From Acidovorax sp. GBBC 1281 (GTDB taxonomy: Bacteria; Pseudomonadota; Gammaproteobacteria; Burkholderiales; Burkholderiaceae_C): a stretch of 64,000 nt of DNA. The position numbers and the translations under genes are program-made. The stretch is from the NCBI RefSeq assembly GCF_028473645.1, contig NZ_CP097269.1, forward strand, positions 3,304,001 to 3,368,000. The letters run 5' to 3'. Positions 52,888 to 62,048 of the stretch are shown here, one piece after another. Below the pieces are notes generated by a model. The model did not search any database. It worked only from the letters and a program-made list of their open reading frames with translations, and was not told the origin of the DNA. Position 1 is the stretch's first letter, and every line of letters begins with the position of its first letter.

Positions 52888-54228
52888 TCAGTCGCGCCGT
52901 TCGATCATGCGATTGACGCTCAAGGCCCCCAGCGTGCAGGCCGCAGCCGACAGCAGGTACAGGCTCACGGCAAACAGGCCGAAGTGTGCGGACAGGCCCA
53001 GCACCACCAGCGGTGCGAACGCCGCGCCCATCAGCCAGGCCAGGTCGGCGGTGAAGGCCGCGCCGGTGTAGCGGTACTTGGACGCGAAATTGGCCGTCAC
53101 CGCGCCGGCCGCCTGCCCGTACGACAGGCCCAGCAGCACGAAACCGATCAGGATGAACGCATCCAGCGCCACGGCGCCACCGCCGATCAGCGCGGGCGCG
53201 AACCCGCTGTACACGGCGATCATCACCGCCAACACGCCCAGCGTGGTGCGCCGGCCCAGGCGGTCGGCGATCACGCCGGAAGCGATCATGCTGCCGATGG
53301 CCAGCACGCCGCCGATCAGTTGCACGAACAGCACGTCGTTGATCGGCTGCTCGGGGTACAGAGCCGCCCAGGACAGGGGAAACACGGTCACCAGGTGGAA
53401 CAGCGCGTAGCTGGCCAGCGCCGCGAAGCCGCCGATGAAAACGTTGTAGCCCTGGGTGCGCACCATCTCGCCGATGGGCGTGGGTTCCAGTTCGCGCTCT
53501 TCCAGCAGCTTGGTGTACTCATCCGTCACGACCAGGCGCAGGCGGGCGAACAGCGCGACCACGTTGATGGCGAAGGCCACGTAGAACGGATAGCGCCAGC
53601 CCCACGAGATGAAGTCTTCCGTCGACAGGCTGGCATGCAGGAACAGGAACAGGGCGCTGGCGATGATGAAGCCGGTGGGCGCACCCAGTTGGCCCAGCAT
53701 GGCGTACCAGCCGCGGCGGCTGGCCGGCGCGTTCAGCGCCAGCAGCGAGGGCAATCCGTCCCACGAACCGCCCATCGCCACCCCCTGCAGGATGCGGAAC
53801 AGCGCCAGCAGCACGATGGAATAGGCTCCCAGGCTCTCATACCCGGGCAGGAAAGCCATGCCGGCTGTGGAAAAACCCAGCAGGAACAGCGCGGCCGTCA
53901 GCTTGGTGCCACGGCCCCAGCGGCGCTGCATGGCCATGAACAGCGCGGTGCCGAAGGGGCGTGCGACGAAGGCCAGCGAGAAGACGGCGAAGGCGTAGAG
54001 CGTGCCCTGCAGCCGGTCCACGAAGGGAAAGAACACGGTGGGAAAGACCAGCACCGAAGCGATGCCGTAGACGAAGAAGTCGAAATACTCGGAAGCGCGG
54101 CCGATCACCACGCCGATCGCTATCTCCTCGGGAGCGACGGGGGAGTGTCCGTTCTGTACGGGCAGGGAGTCTTCTTCCGTGGTGGCGCGCGATGAAGATC
54201 CGGGAAAATGCTGTGTCAATGTGGTCAT
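52888..54228 (-). CDS. MHS-family MFS transporter
   Basis: 446-residue major-facilitator protein of the metabolite:H+ symporter group: EIAIGVVIGRASEYFDFFVYGIASVLVFPTVFFP at the N-terminus and FVARPFGTALFMAMQRRWGRGTKLTAALFLLG containing the loop 2-3 RPxG motif. About 12 helices. The group imports small organic acids or osmolytes; the substrate is not deducible. The C-terminus ends in a short cytosolic MIERRD. AAAGGAG lies about 8 bases before its ATG (minus strand). Divergent from the cyo operon, with 176 bp between the two starts. Confidence 0.87.
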   Translation of the reverse strand: MTTLTQHFPGSSSRATTEEDSLPVQNGHSPVAPEEIAIGVVIGRASEYFDFFVYGIASVLVFPTVFFPFVDRLQGTLYAFAVFSLAFVARPFGTALFMAMQRRWGRGTKLTAALFLLGFSTAGMAFLPGYESLGAYSIVLLALFRILQGVAMGGSWDGLPSLLALNAPASRRGWYAMLGQLGAPTGFIIASALFLFLHASLSTEDFISWGWRYPFYVAFAINVVALFARLRLVVTDEYTKLLEERELEPTPIGEMVRTQGYNVFIGGFAALASYALFHLVTVFPLSWAALYPEQPINDVLFVQLIGGVLAIGSMIASGVIADRLGRRTTLGVLAVMIAVYSGFAPALIGGGAVALDAFILIGFVLLGLSYGQAAGAVTANFASKYRYTGAAFTADLAWLMGAAFAPLVVLGLSAHFGLFAVSLYLLSAAACTLGALSVNRMIERRD

Positions 54229-54404
54229 CGGCGTGCTCCTTTTTGAATGCACCAGCAGTTTTTGCTTTGGCGGGCCAGTGAACTGTCTCTGGCAGCCGCA
54301 ACCCACTGTAGGACAAAACGTCCCATTCACACCACAATGGTTTTCACGTAGATTCGACGCCTTCCCGCGGCCATCCGTGCCGCCTTCCACCTTTCTTGCC
54401 CGGT

Positions 54405-55484
54405 ATGCCCTCCACCCACCGACTTCGCGGACTGCTCGCAGTGCCCGCGGCCGCGCTGCTCGCCGGCTGCAATGCCGTCGTGCTCAGCCCCTCCGGCGAC
54501 ATCGCCGCACAGCAGCGCGATCTGATCATCGTCTCGACCGTTCTGATGCTGCTGATCATCGTGCCGGTGATCTTCCTCACCTTCCTGTTCGCCTGGCGCT
54601 ATCGCCAGGCCAACACCGAGGCCGAGTACCAGCCGGACTGGGACCACTCCACGGGGCTGGAACTCATCATCTGGTCGGCGCCGCTCGCGATCATCATCGC
54701 CCTGGGGGCCATCACCTGGGTCAGCACCCACAAGCTGGACCCCTACCGCCCTCTGGACCGCATCAGCGAAGGCCGTGCCGTGCCGGAAGGCGCCAAGCCC
54801 CTGGTGATCGAGGTCGTCGCGCTGGACTGGAAGTGGCTGTTCCTGTATCCCGAGCAGGGCATCGCCACGGTGAACGAGATCGCAGCGCCGGTGGACCGCC
54901 CGATCCAGTTCAAGATCACCGCCTCGACGGTCATGAACTCGTTCTACATCCCGGCCCTGGCCGGCCAGATCTACGCCATGCCGGGCATGGAAACCAAGCT
55001 GCACGCCGTGATCAACGCGCAGGGCAATTTCGAGGGCTTCTCCGCCAACTACAGCGGCGCAGGCTTCTCGGGCATGCGCTTCCGTTTCCATGGCGTGGAC
55101 CAGGCGGGCTTCGACCAGTGGGTCAAGCAGGCCAAGGACGCCGGCGGCGAACTGGGCCGCGACGGCTACCTGCAGCTGGAAAAGCCCAGCGAACGCGACC
55201 CCGTGCGCCGCTGGGCCACCGTGGCCCCCGGCCTGTATGACGCCATCCTGAACCGCTGCGTGGAAGCCAACCGCATGTGCATGAAGGACATGATGGCGAT
55301 CGATGCCAATGGCGGCCTGGGCAAGCCCGGTTCGTTCAACGTGGCCTCGCTGGACGACGCCACCCGCTCGCGCCTGGGCCTGGCCGACACGCCCGCCCGC
55401 AGCTACGTGGGCGCCATGTGCACCGTCACGAACCCCGAGGGCGCCGCGACGGCCTCCCCGGCCCCTGCCACGCAGCCGATCTAA
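54405..55484 (+). CDS. cyoA: Cytochrome o ubiquinol oxidase subunit II
   Basis: 359 residues. A lipoprotein signal peptide (LLAGC lipobox) is followed by two membrane helices (IIVSTVLMLLIIVPVIFLTFLFAW; LIIWSAPLAIIIALGAITWV) and a periplasmic cupredoxin domain (VIEVVALDWKWLFLYPEQGIATVNE, NSFYIPALAGQIYAMPGME). The CuA-binding Cys-x3-Cys and His ligands of cytochrome c oxidases are absent, so it is a quinol oxidase subunit. First gene of cyoABCD. ATG 54405 is preferred over an in-frame TTG three codons upstream. Confidence 0.93.
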   Translation: MPSTHRLRGLLAVPAAALLAGCNAVVLSPSGDIAAQQRDLIIVSTVLMLLIIVPVIFLTFLFAWRYRQANTEAEYQPDWDHSTGLELIIWSAPLAIIIALGAITWVSTHKLDPYRPLDRISEGRAVPEGAKPLVIEVVALDWKWLFLYPEQGIATVNEIAAPVDRPIQFKITASTVMNSFYIPALAGQIYAMPGMETKLHAVINAQGNFEGFSANYSGAGFSGMRFRFHGVDQAGFDQWVKQAKDAGGELGRDGYLQLEKPSERDPVRRWATVAPGLYDAILNRCVEANRMCMKDMMAIDANGGLGKPGSFNVASLDDATRSRLGLADTPARSYVGAMCTVTNPEGAATASPAPATQPI

Positions 55485-55538
55485 GCGGCACGCGTTCAGA
55501 CCCCTCACTTTTCACGCGCCAACGGCACGCGACCTCCG

Positions 55539-57542
55539 ATGTCCGATCCTACAGACCTCACCCGACTTATCTTTGGCCGCCTCTCCTGGGAGGCCATCCC
55601 ACTGCACGAACCGATCCTGATCGCGACGTTCGCCGCCGTCGTGCTCGGCGGCATCGCCGTGCTCGGTGCGCTGACCTACTTCAAGCTATGGGGCTACCTG
55701 TGGCGCGAGTGGTTCACCAGCATCGACCACAAGAAGATCGGCATCATGTACATCATCCTCGGGCTGGTGATGCTGCTGCGCGGCTTCGCCGACGCGATCA
55801 TGATGCGGATGCAACAGGCCATCGCCTTCGGCGACAACCCCGGCTTCCTGCCGCCGCACCACTACGACCAGATCTTCACCGCCCACGGCGTGATCATGAT
55901 CTTCTTCGTGGCGATGCCGCTGGTCACTGGCCTGATGAACTACGTGGTGCCGCTGCAGATCGGCGCGCGCGACGTGGCCTTCCCGTTCCTCAACAACTTC
56001 AGCTTCTGGATGACCACCAGCGGCGCCGTGCTGGTGATGGCCTCGCTGTTCGTGGGCGAGTTCGCCAAGACCGGCTGGCTGGCGTATCCGCCGCTCTCGG
56101 GCATCCTGCACAGTCCGGACGTGGGGGTGGACTACTACATCTGGTCGCTGCAGATCGCGGGGGTGGGCACGCTGCTGTCGGGGGTCAACCTGCTGGTGAC
56201 CATCGTGAAGATGCGCGCGCCCGGCATGAGTCTCATGAAGATGCCCGTGTTCACGTGGACCTCGCTGTGCACCAACGTGCTGATCGTCGCCGCCTTCCCG
56301 GTGCTGACGGCCGTGCTGGCGCTGCTGTCGCTGGACCGCTACGCCGGTTTCAACTTCTTCACGAACGACTTCGGCGGCAACTCGATGATGTACGTGAACC
56401 TGATCTGGATCTGGGGCCACCCTGAGGTCTACATCCTGATCCTGCCGCTGTTCGGCGTGTTCTCCGAAGTCGTCTCCACGTTCAGCCGCAAGAAGCTGTT
56501 TGGCTACGCCTCCATGGTCTATGCCACGGTGGTGATCACCATCCTGTCGTACCTGGTGTGGCTGCACCACTTCTTCACGATGGGCTCGGGCGCCAGCGTG
56601 AACTCGTTCTTCGGCATCACGACCATGATCATCTCGATCCCGACCGGGGCCAAGATCTTCAACTGGCTGTTCACCATGTACAAGGGCCGCATCAAGTTCG
56701 AGGTGCCCATGCTGTGGACCATCGGCTTCATGGTGACCTTCGTGATCGGCGGGATGACCGGCGTGCTGCTGGCCGTGCCACCGGCCGACTTCGTGCTGCA
56801 CAACAGCCTGTTCCTGATCGCCCACTTCCACAACGTGATCATCGGCGGCGTGGTGTTCGGCCTGTTCGCCGGCATCAACTACTGGTATCCCAAGGCCTTC
56901 GGCTACAAGCTCGACCCGTTCTGGGGCAAGTGCTCGTTCTGGTTCTGGCTGATCGGCTTCTGGATGGCCTTCATGCCGCTGTACGTGCTGGGCCTGATGG
57001 GCGTCACGCGCCGCATGAGCCACTTCGAGGACATGTCGCTGCAGATCTGGTTCCAGATCGCCGCCTTCGGCGCGGTGCTGATCGCCCTGGGCATCGGCAG
57101 CTTCCTGATCCAGTTGGTGGTCAGCTGGCGCAACCGCGAAGCCCTGCGCGACACGACGGGCGACCCATGGGGTGGCCGCACGCTGGAGTGGTCCACGTCG
57201 TCGCCACCACCCGCCTACAACTTCGCGTTCACGCCGCAAGTGCATGACAACGATGCCTGGCACGACATGAAGCAGCGCGGCTACGAGCGTCCGCTGGGCG
57301 GCTTCATCCCGGTGCACATGCCCAAGAACACGGCCGCTGGCGTGGTCATCGCCGGCATCTGCACGGTGCTGGGCTTCGCGCTGATCTGGCACATGTGGCT
57401 GCTGGCCGGCGTGTCCTTCGCCGCCCTGCTGGTCGTGAGCATCGCCCACACCTTCAACTACCAACGCGACTACTACATCGATGCGGAAACCGTTGCCCGC
57501 ACCGAAGCCGATCGCACCCGTCTCCTGGCCAGCCATGTCTGA
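55539..57542 (+). CDS. cyoB: Cytochrome o ubiquinol oxidase subunit I
   Basis: 667 residues, the heme-copper catalytic subunit with about 15 helices. Ligands are visible: the low-spin heme His in [17 protein letters not shown], the CuB His-Tyr pair in [16 protein letters not shown], two CuB His in [12 protein letters not shown], and the heme o3/low-spin pair in [14 protein letters not shown]. It reduces oxygen to water and pumps protons, coupled to quinol oxidation. Start ATG 55539 after cyoA by 54 bp; its stop lies inside the cyoC start region (eight-base overlap). Confidence 0.97.
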   Translation: MSDPTDLTRLIFGRLSWEAIPLHEPILIATFAAVVLGGIAVLGALTYFKLWGYLWREWFTSIDHKKIGIMYIILGLVMLLRGFADAIMMRMQQAIAFGDNPGFLPPHHYDQIFTAHGVIMIFFVAMPLVTGLMNYVVPLQIGARDVAFPFLNNFSFWMTTSGAVLVMASLFVGEFAKTGWLAYPPLSGILHSPDVGVDYYIWSLQIAGVGTLLSGVNLLVTIVKMRAPGMSLMKMPVFTWTSLCTNVLIVAAFPVLTAVLALLSLDRYAGFNFFTNDFGGNSMMYVNLIWIWGHPEVYILILPLFGVFSEVVSTFSRKKLFGYASMVYATVVITILSYLVWLHHFFTMGSGASVNSFFGITTMIISIPTGAKIFNWLFTMYKGRIKFEVPMLWTIGFMVTFVIGGMTGVLLAVPPADFVLHNSLFLIAHFHNVIIGGVVFGLFAGINYWYPKAFGYKLDPFWGKCSFWFWLIGFWMAFMPLYVLGLMGVTRRMSHFEDMSLQIWFQIAAFGAVLIALGIGSFLIQLVVSWRNREALRDTTGDPWGGRTLEWSTSSPPPAYNFAFTPQVHDNDAWHDMKQRGYERPLGGFIPVHMPKNTAAGVVIAGICTVLGFALIWHMWLLAGVSFAALLVVSIAHTFNYQRDYYIDAETVARTEADRTRLLASHV

Positions 57543-58176
57543 TACCACCGCACTCCACCACCCCGGCGCCTCGGGCGCCCCGGCGAAACCGGTCTTCCAC
57601 CTCACGGAAGAGCACCATCCGCAGAACGGCACCCTGCTGGGCTTCTGGATCTACCTGATGAGCGATTGCCTCATCTTCGCCTGCCTGTTCGCCGTCTACG
57701 GCGTGCTGGGCCGCAGCTACGCCGCCGGCCCGTCCGGCGCCGACCTGTTCGACCTGCCGCTGGTGGCGCTGAACACGTCCATGCTGCTGCTGTCGTCCAT
57801 CACGTATGGCTTCGCCATGCTGGAGATGCAAAAGAAGAAGGTCAACAACACCATCGTGTGGCTGGCCATCACCGGCCTGCTGGGCGCGGCCTTCATCGGC
57901 CTGGAGCTGTACGAGTTCAACCACCTGATCCACGAAGGCGCCGGCCCGCAGCGCAGCGCGTTCCTGTCGGCCTTCTTCGGCCTGGTGGGCACGCACGGCC
58001 TGCACGTCACCTTCGGCATCATCTGGCTCGTCGTGCTGCTGTTCCAGCTCAAGAAGCACGGCCTGACCCCCGCCAACCGCCGCCGCCTGCTGTGCCTGTC
58101 CATGTTCTGGCACTTTCTGGACGTGGTCTGGATCGGCGTCTTCACCTTCGTCTACCTGATGGGAGTCCTGCCATGA
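57535..58176 (+). CDS. cyoC: Cytochrome o ubiquinol oxidase subunit III
   Basis: 213 residues, five-helix heme-copper oxidase subunit [72 protein letters not shown] and [20 protein letters not shown]. The N-terminal helix pair and the HGLHV motif are family features. ATG 57535 overlaps cyoB by eight bases; a longer in-frame ATG at 57481 would overlap by 62 bases and lacks conservation. Confidence 0.94.
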   Translation: MSDTTALHHPGASGAPAKPVFHLTEEHHPQNGTLLGFWIYLMSDCLIFACLFAVYGVLGRSYAAGPSGADLFDLPLVALNTSMLLLSSITYGFAMLEMQKKKVNNTIVWLAITGLLGAAFIGLELYEFNHLIHEGAGPQRSAFLSAFFGLVGTHGLHVTFGIIWLVVLLFQLKKHGLTPANRRRLLCLSMFWHFLDVVWIGVFTFVYLMGVLP

Positions 58177-58601
58177 GCACCCCCCACAACCACCAGAACC
58201 TCACCGACACCCACGATGGCCACCACGGCCACGACGACCACCACGATCACCACCATGAAGACGATGGCGCCAGCCACGGCTCCATGCGCGACTACGTGAT
58301 CGGCTTCGTCGCATCGGTCATCCTGACCGCCATTCCGTTCTGGCTCGTGATGGGCAAGGTGTTCGAGCAGTCGAGCACCACGGCCCTGGTCATCCTGGGC
58401 TTCGCCGCGGTGCAGATCGTGGTGCACATGGTGTACTTCCTGCACATGAACACCAAATCCGAAGGCGGCTGGAACATGCTGGCGCTGGTCTTCACCGTCG
58501 TGCTCGTGGTCATCACGCTGGCGGGCTCGCTGTGGGTGATGTTCCACCTCAACCACAACATGATGCCCATGTCGATCCACGACATGAAGAACATGCCTTG
58601 A
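58173..58601 (+). CDS. cyoD: Cytochrome o ubiquinol oxidase subunit IV
   Basis: 142 residues with three membrane helices: [46 protein letters not shown] and [25 protein letters not shown]. The N-terminal 40 residues are unusually His/Asp-rich ([18 protein letters not shown]), which is not part of the standard CyoD fold and could bind metal. Overlaps cyoC by four bases; a TTG start of the SURF1 gene overlaps its stop. Confidence 0.92.
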   Translation: MSTPHNHQNLTDTHDGHHGHDDHHDHHHEDDGASHGSMRDYVIGFVASVILTAIPFWLVMGKVFEQSSTTALVILGFAAVQIVVHMVYFLHMNTKSEGGWNMLALVFTVVLVVITLAGSLWVMFHLNHNMMPMSIHDMKNMP

Positions 58602-59485
58602 CCCCGATCTCCGGCAGCGTGACTGCATCCCCTCCCGCGCCCGCCACGGGCGCGGACAGGCCCGCCCCGCCCCGCTCCCGGGCCGGGCTGGCCGCGATGG
58701 GGGTGTGCGCGCTGCTGGTGTTCGCCACGCTCGTGGCGCTGGGCAGTTGGCAAGTGGCACGCCGCGCCTGGAAACTGGATCTCATCGAGCGCGTGGAGCA
58801 ACGCATCCATGCCGCTCCCACCGCCCCCCCCTCCCCCGCCGAATGGCAGCGCAGCCCCGATGCGGCGCGCGACGCCGAGTACCGCCATGTGCGCCTTCGC
58901 GGCACCTTCGACCACGCCAAAGAGGCGCTGGTACAGGCCAACACCACGCTGGGCGCCGGCTTCTGGGTGGTGACGCCACTGCGGCAGGCCGATGGCACGG
59001 CCGTGCTGGTCAACCGGGGCTTCGTGCCGCCGCAGGCCCGCGATCCCGCCGCACGCACCGCCCCCGCGCCCCAGGGCGAGACGGAGGTGACCGGCCTGCT
59101 GCGACTGAGCGAGCCCGGAGGGGGTTTTTTGCGGCACAACGACCCCGCCGCCGACCGATGGTTCTCTCGCGATGTGGCCGCCATCGCCGCCGCGCGCGAG
59201 GTGGCAGGCATCGCACCCTATTTCGTGGACGAGGACGCCGCCCCCCGCTCCGCCGCACCCACCGCCACCGCCGCCACCGCCGCCACGGGCACGTCAGCGG
59301 ACGCCCTCCAGTGGCCCGTCGGCGGCCTGACAGTGGTGCGTTTCCCCAACAGCCACCTGGTCTATGCCATCACCTGGTACACGCTGGCCCTGATGGTGGC
59401 CGCGGGTGTCTGGTATGTGTGGCGCGACGACCGTAGGCGCCGCCAGCACCACGCTTCGCCCGCCACCGATGCCGCTCTCCCCTGA
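58598..59485 (+). CDS. SURF1-family oxidase assembly protein
   Basis: About 295 residues. Two flanking membrane helices (AMGVCALLVFATLVALGSWQVARRAWK; FPNSHLVYAITWYTLALMVAAGVWYVW) enclose a periplasmic domain with YRHVRLRGTF, VVTPLRQADGTAVLVNRGFVP and VTGLLRLSEPGG, the SURF1 signature. SURF1 assists heme insertion into heme-copper oxidases; here it is in the quinol oxidase operon. Start is uncertain: TTG 58598 overlaps cyoD's stop (chosen for coupling), GTG 58619 is also possible. It has a long Ala/Thr-rich insertion at about 210-235. Confidence 0.85.
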   Translation: MTPISGSVTASPPAPATGADRPAPPRSRAGLAAMGVCALLVFATLVALGSWQVARRAWKLDLIERVEQRIHAAPTAPPSPAEWQRSPDAARDAEYRHVRLRGTFDHAKEALVQANTTLGAGFWVVTPLRQADGTAVLVNRGFVPPQARDPAARTAPAPQGETEVTGLLRLSEPGGGFLRHNDPAADRWFSRDVAAIAAAREVAGIAPYFVDEDAAPRSAAPTATAATAATGTSADALQWPVGGLTVVRFPNSHLVYAITWYTLALMVAAGVWYVWRDDRRRRQHHASPATDAALP

Positions 59486-60806
59486 CGCCCCGGCCGAACG
59501 GCCCGCGCCGCGCACGCGGGCGGCAGTAGCGGACTCCACCGGGCTCAAGAACCTGCAGCAGCTGATCCAGCTGCGCTGGATCGCCGTGATCGGGCAGCTT
59601 TTCACGATCGAGGTGGTGCACTACAGCCTGGGCATCATCCTGCCGCTGCAGGCCATGCTGATGGTGCTGGGCGCCCTGGTGGTGTTCAACACGGCCAGCC
59701 TGCTGCGCTGGCGCATCGGCCGCCGCGTGCGCAACGTGGAGCTGTTCTTCGCCATGGTGGTGGACGTGGCCATGCTCACCGCCCAGCTCTACCTAAGCGG
59801 CGGCACCACCAACCCGTTCGTCTTCCTGTACCTGCTGCAGGTCACGCTGGCCGCCGTGCTGCTGCGCGCGGGCTACACCTGGACCATCGTCGCCATGACG
59901 GTGGCCTGCCTGTGCGGGCTGGCCCTGTTCAGCCGCCCGCTCGCCCTGCCGCTGGACCACGACCGGGGGCTCTACAGCCCCTACGTGCTGGGCATGCTGG
60001 TGTGCTTCATGCTGAACGCCGTGCTGCTGGTGATCTTCATCACGCGCATCGGCCGCAACCTGCGCCAGCGCGACGCCCGGCTGGCCACCATGCGCCAGCG
60101 CGCCGCCGAAGAAGACCACATCGTGCGCACCGGGCTGCTGGCCTCGGGTGCGGCCCACGAGCTGGGCACGCCGCTGTCCACCCTGGCCGTGATCCTGGGC
60201 GACTGGCGCCGCATGCCGGCCCTGGCGCAGGATGCCGAGCTGCAGGCCGAGATCGCCGAGATGCAGGCCCAGGTGCGGCGCTGCAAGACCATCGTGAGCG
60301 GCATCCTGCTGTCGGCCGGAGAAACCCGGGGCGAGGAATCGATGCAGACCACCGTGTGCACCTTCCTCGACCAACTGGCCGAGGAGTGGCGCAGCACGCG
60401 GCCCGTGGGCACGTTCGCCTACGACAACCAGTTCGGCGAAGACCGCCCCATGGTCTCGGATGTCACCCTGCAGCAGATGGTCTTCAACGTGTTGGACAAT
60501 GCACGGGATGCGTCGCCGCATTGGGTGGGCCTGGCGGCTGAGCAGGAGGCCGGTGCCCTGCTCATCACCGTCACCGATGCCGGCCCCGGTTTCGCCCCGG
60601 CCATGCTGGAGCAGTTCGGCAAGCCCTACCAGTCCAGCAAGGGCCGGCCGGGCGGCGGGTTGGGGCTGTACCTGGCCACCAATGTGGCGCGCACCCTGGG
60701 AGGCACCATCACCGCGCGCAACCGCGCGGCCGGCGGCGCCGCCGTCACCATCACCCTTCCGCTGGCAGCCGTCGCGCTGCAGGAGACCCCGGACCATGGA
60801 CGCTGA
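59469..60806 (+). CDS. regB: Redox-responsive sensor histidine kinase RegB/PrrB-like
   Basis: 445 residues. Six N-terminal membrane helices, then the quinone-binding heptapeptide GGTTNPF (111-117), diagnostic of the RegB/PrrB/RoxS family. The HisKA box is ASGAAHELGTPLSTLAVIL with phospho-acceptor H230, and the redox-active cysteine position (VRRCKTIVSGIL, C272) is present. ATPase boxes: VFNVLDNARDAS (N), DAGPGFAP (G1), GGGLGLYLATNVARTLGG (G2). RegB senses the quinone pool/thiol state and phosphorylates RegA. Overlaps SURF1 by 17 bases and the regA gene at its end, so likely co-transcribed with cyo. Some close homologues are annotated only as sensor kinase. Confidence 0.9.
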   Translation: MPLSPDAPAERPAPRTRAAVADSTGLKNLQQLIQLRWIAVIGQLFTIEVVHYSLGIILPLQAMLMVLGALVVFNTASLLRWRIGRRVRNVELFFAMVVDVAMLTAQLYLSGGTTNPFVFLYLLQVTLAAVLLRAGYTWTIVAMTVACLCGLALFSRPLALPLDHDRGLYSPYVLGMLVCFMLNAVLLVIFITRIGRNLRQRDARLATMRQRAAEEDHIVRTGLLASGAAHELGTPLSTLAVILGDWRRMPALAQDAELQAEIAEMQAQVRRCKTIVSGILLSAGETRGEESMQTTVCTFLDQLAEEWRSTRPVGTFAYDNQFGEDRPMVSDVTLQQMVFNVLDNARDASPHWVGLAAEQEAGALLITVTDAGPGFAPAMLEQFGKPYQSSKGRPGGGLGLYLATNVARTLGGTITARNRAAGGAAVTITLPLAAVALQETPDHGR

Positions 60807-61332
60807 CCGCCTGTTGCTGATCGTGGAGGACGACGAGGCCTTCGCACGCACGCTGGCGCGCTCGTTCGAACGGCGCGGCTACCACGTGCTGCATGCGGCC
60901 AACCTGCCCGAGGTGGAGGAGCTGCTGGACGGGCACACGCCCGGCTACGCCGTGGTGGACCTGAAGCTCAAGGGCGAGGCCTCGGGCCTGGCCTGCGTGC
61001 AGAAACTGCATGGCGCCAACGAAGACATGCTCATCGTCGTGCTGACGGGTTTCGCCAGCATCGCCACGGCCGTGGAGGCCGTGAAGCTCGGCGCCTGCCA
61101 CTACCTTGCCAAGCCCTCCAACACCGACGACATCGAGGCCGCCTTCGGCCTGACCGAGGGCAACATCGAAGTGGAACTCACCAACCGCTCCAGCTCGATC
61201 AAGACGCTGGAATGGGAGCGCATCCACGAGGTGCTGGCCGAAACCGGCTTCAACATCTCCGAGACCGCGCGGCGCCTCGGCATGCACCGGCGCACCCTGG
61301 CGCGCAAGCTGGACAAGCGGCGCGTGAACTGA
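60796..61332 (+). CDS. regA: Response regulator RegA/PrrA-like
   Basis: 178 residues. Receiver domain with the acidic pocket ED near residues 11-12, phospho-acceptor D55 in GYAVVDLKLKGEASGL and the conserved Lys in CHYLAKPSNTDDIEAAF. The C-terminal Fis-type HTH (INISETARRLGMHRRTLARKLDKR-type) binds DNA. It is the response partner of the overlapping regB gene (11-base overlap). In related bacteria RegA controls respiration, photosynthesis or nitrogen metabolism in response to redox state; cyo is a likely target. Confidence 0.9.
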   Translation: MDADRLLLIVEDDEAFARTLARSFERRGYHVLHAANLPEVEELLDGHTPGYAVVDLKLKGEASGLACVQKLHGANEDMLIVVLTGFASIATAVEAVKLGACHYLAKPSNTDDIEAAFGLTEGNIEVELTNRSSSIKTLEWERIHEVLAETGFNISETARRLGMHRRTLARKLDKRRVN

Positions 61333-61350
61333 CGGCCCGATCGCACCCGG

Positions 61351-61821
61351 TCAGCCGGGATGCTGCTTGAGCACCGCCGGCTCCCGCGGCGCCCCAGGCC
61401 AGAGCTGGACGAGATAGTGGTCGTCGCCTTCCAGCCCATCGGCGGACAGCGAATCCAGTCCGGCACAGGAAAGCCTGACCCGGTAAGTGCCCGGCGGCAC
61501 GTCGAACCGGGCCGCGTCGGGAAAATAGTCGGTGCAGCCCGCCACGACGAGCGGCCCCTGTGCAATCACCACCGAGCCCTCCACCACGTGGTCGAACGCG
61601 GCCAGATTTGCCTCGGGCTCGGCCGGCAGCCACTCCAGCGTCACCGGCACCGGCACCGGCATGTTTCGCGCGGTCCCGAATCCGACGACGCCTTCCGACA
61701 CGGCCAGCATGCGAAGCGTCGCGGCCTCGTCCCAGGCGCTCGCCAGGTCGCCTGTCGCCGCCTCGTCCTGCAGATAGAACTGGTGGTAATCGGCGAAAAG
61801 GGTCAGGCGATGGGATGGCAT
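61351..61821 (-). CDS. Hypothetical protein, 156 aa
   Basis: Soluble protein; MPSHRLTLFADYHQFYLQDE at the N-terminus, then LRMLAVSEGVVGFGTARNMPVPVPVTLEW, FDHVVEGSVVIAQGPLVVAGCTDYFPD and PPGTYRVRLSCAGLD. The pattern of alternating strands suggests a beta sandwich. The YHQFYLQD start resembles a family sometimes labelled competence protein J-like, but I would not assign that function. The gene is convergent with regA, starts at 61821 and is followed upstream by repeat copy D and a terminator. Confidence 0.7.
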   Translation of the reverse strand: MPSHRLTLFADYHQFYLQDEAATGDLASAWDEAATLRMLAVSEGVVGFGTARNMPVPVPVTLEWLPAEPEANLAAFDHVVEGSVVIAQGPLVVAGCTDYFPDAARFDVPPGTYRVRLSCAGLDSLSADGLEGDDHYLVQLWPGAPREPAVLKQHPG

Positions 61822-61953
61822 GGCGGGAGGGCTTTCGGCTGCGGGGTTGGAATGCGGCGCTCCGCTGCGCCATCGATCGGTTTCTGCCCGATCGTAGCGC
61901 CGGGCGAAAGCGCCATTTCGACGCCGCCAGACCGTTCAGCATCAAAACGGCCT

Positions 61954-62000
61954 CCAGGGCAATCAAAGTCCCGGCATATCGCTATCATTTCAATAGCAAA
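61954..62000. repeat. Dispersed intergenic repeat, copy D
   Basis: CCAGGGCAATCAAAG, then GGCAT and the GCTATCATTTCAATAGC hairpin. Aligns end to end with the reverse complement of copy B (CCAGTGCAATCAACACTAGG ... GCTATGTTTTTAATAGC). Located between the hypothetical gene and acnB, just before the terminator. Confidence 0.65.
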
Positions 62001-62007
62001 AGAAAAA

Positions 62008-62030
62008 GCCCGCCGAAGCGGGCTTTTTTT
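62008..62030 (-). terminator. Bidirectional intrinsic terminator after acnB
   Basis: GCCCGC (62008-62013), tetraloop CGAA, GCGGGC (62018-62023), followed by seven Ts on the plus strand and preceded by AAAAA, so that it also ends in a T run on the minus strand. It lies 19 bp past the acnB stop and serves that gene. Confidence 0.88.
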
Positions 62031-62048
62031 CAGGGTGGCAGGCGCCGA

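Noticed and set aside
57481..57534. Longer N-terminus of cyoC starting at ATG 57481
   Set aside because: Would overlap cyoB by 62 bases and adds a Pro-rich stretch absent from the family; ATG 57535 fits better.
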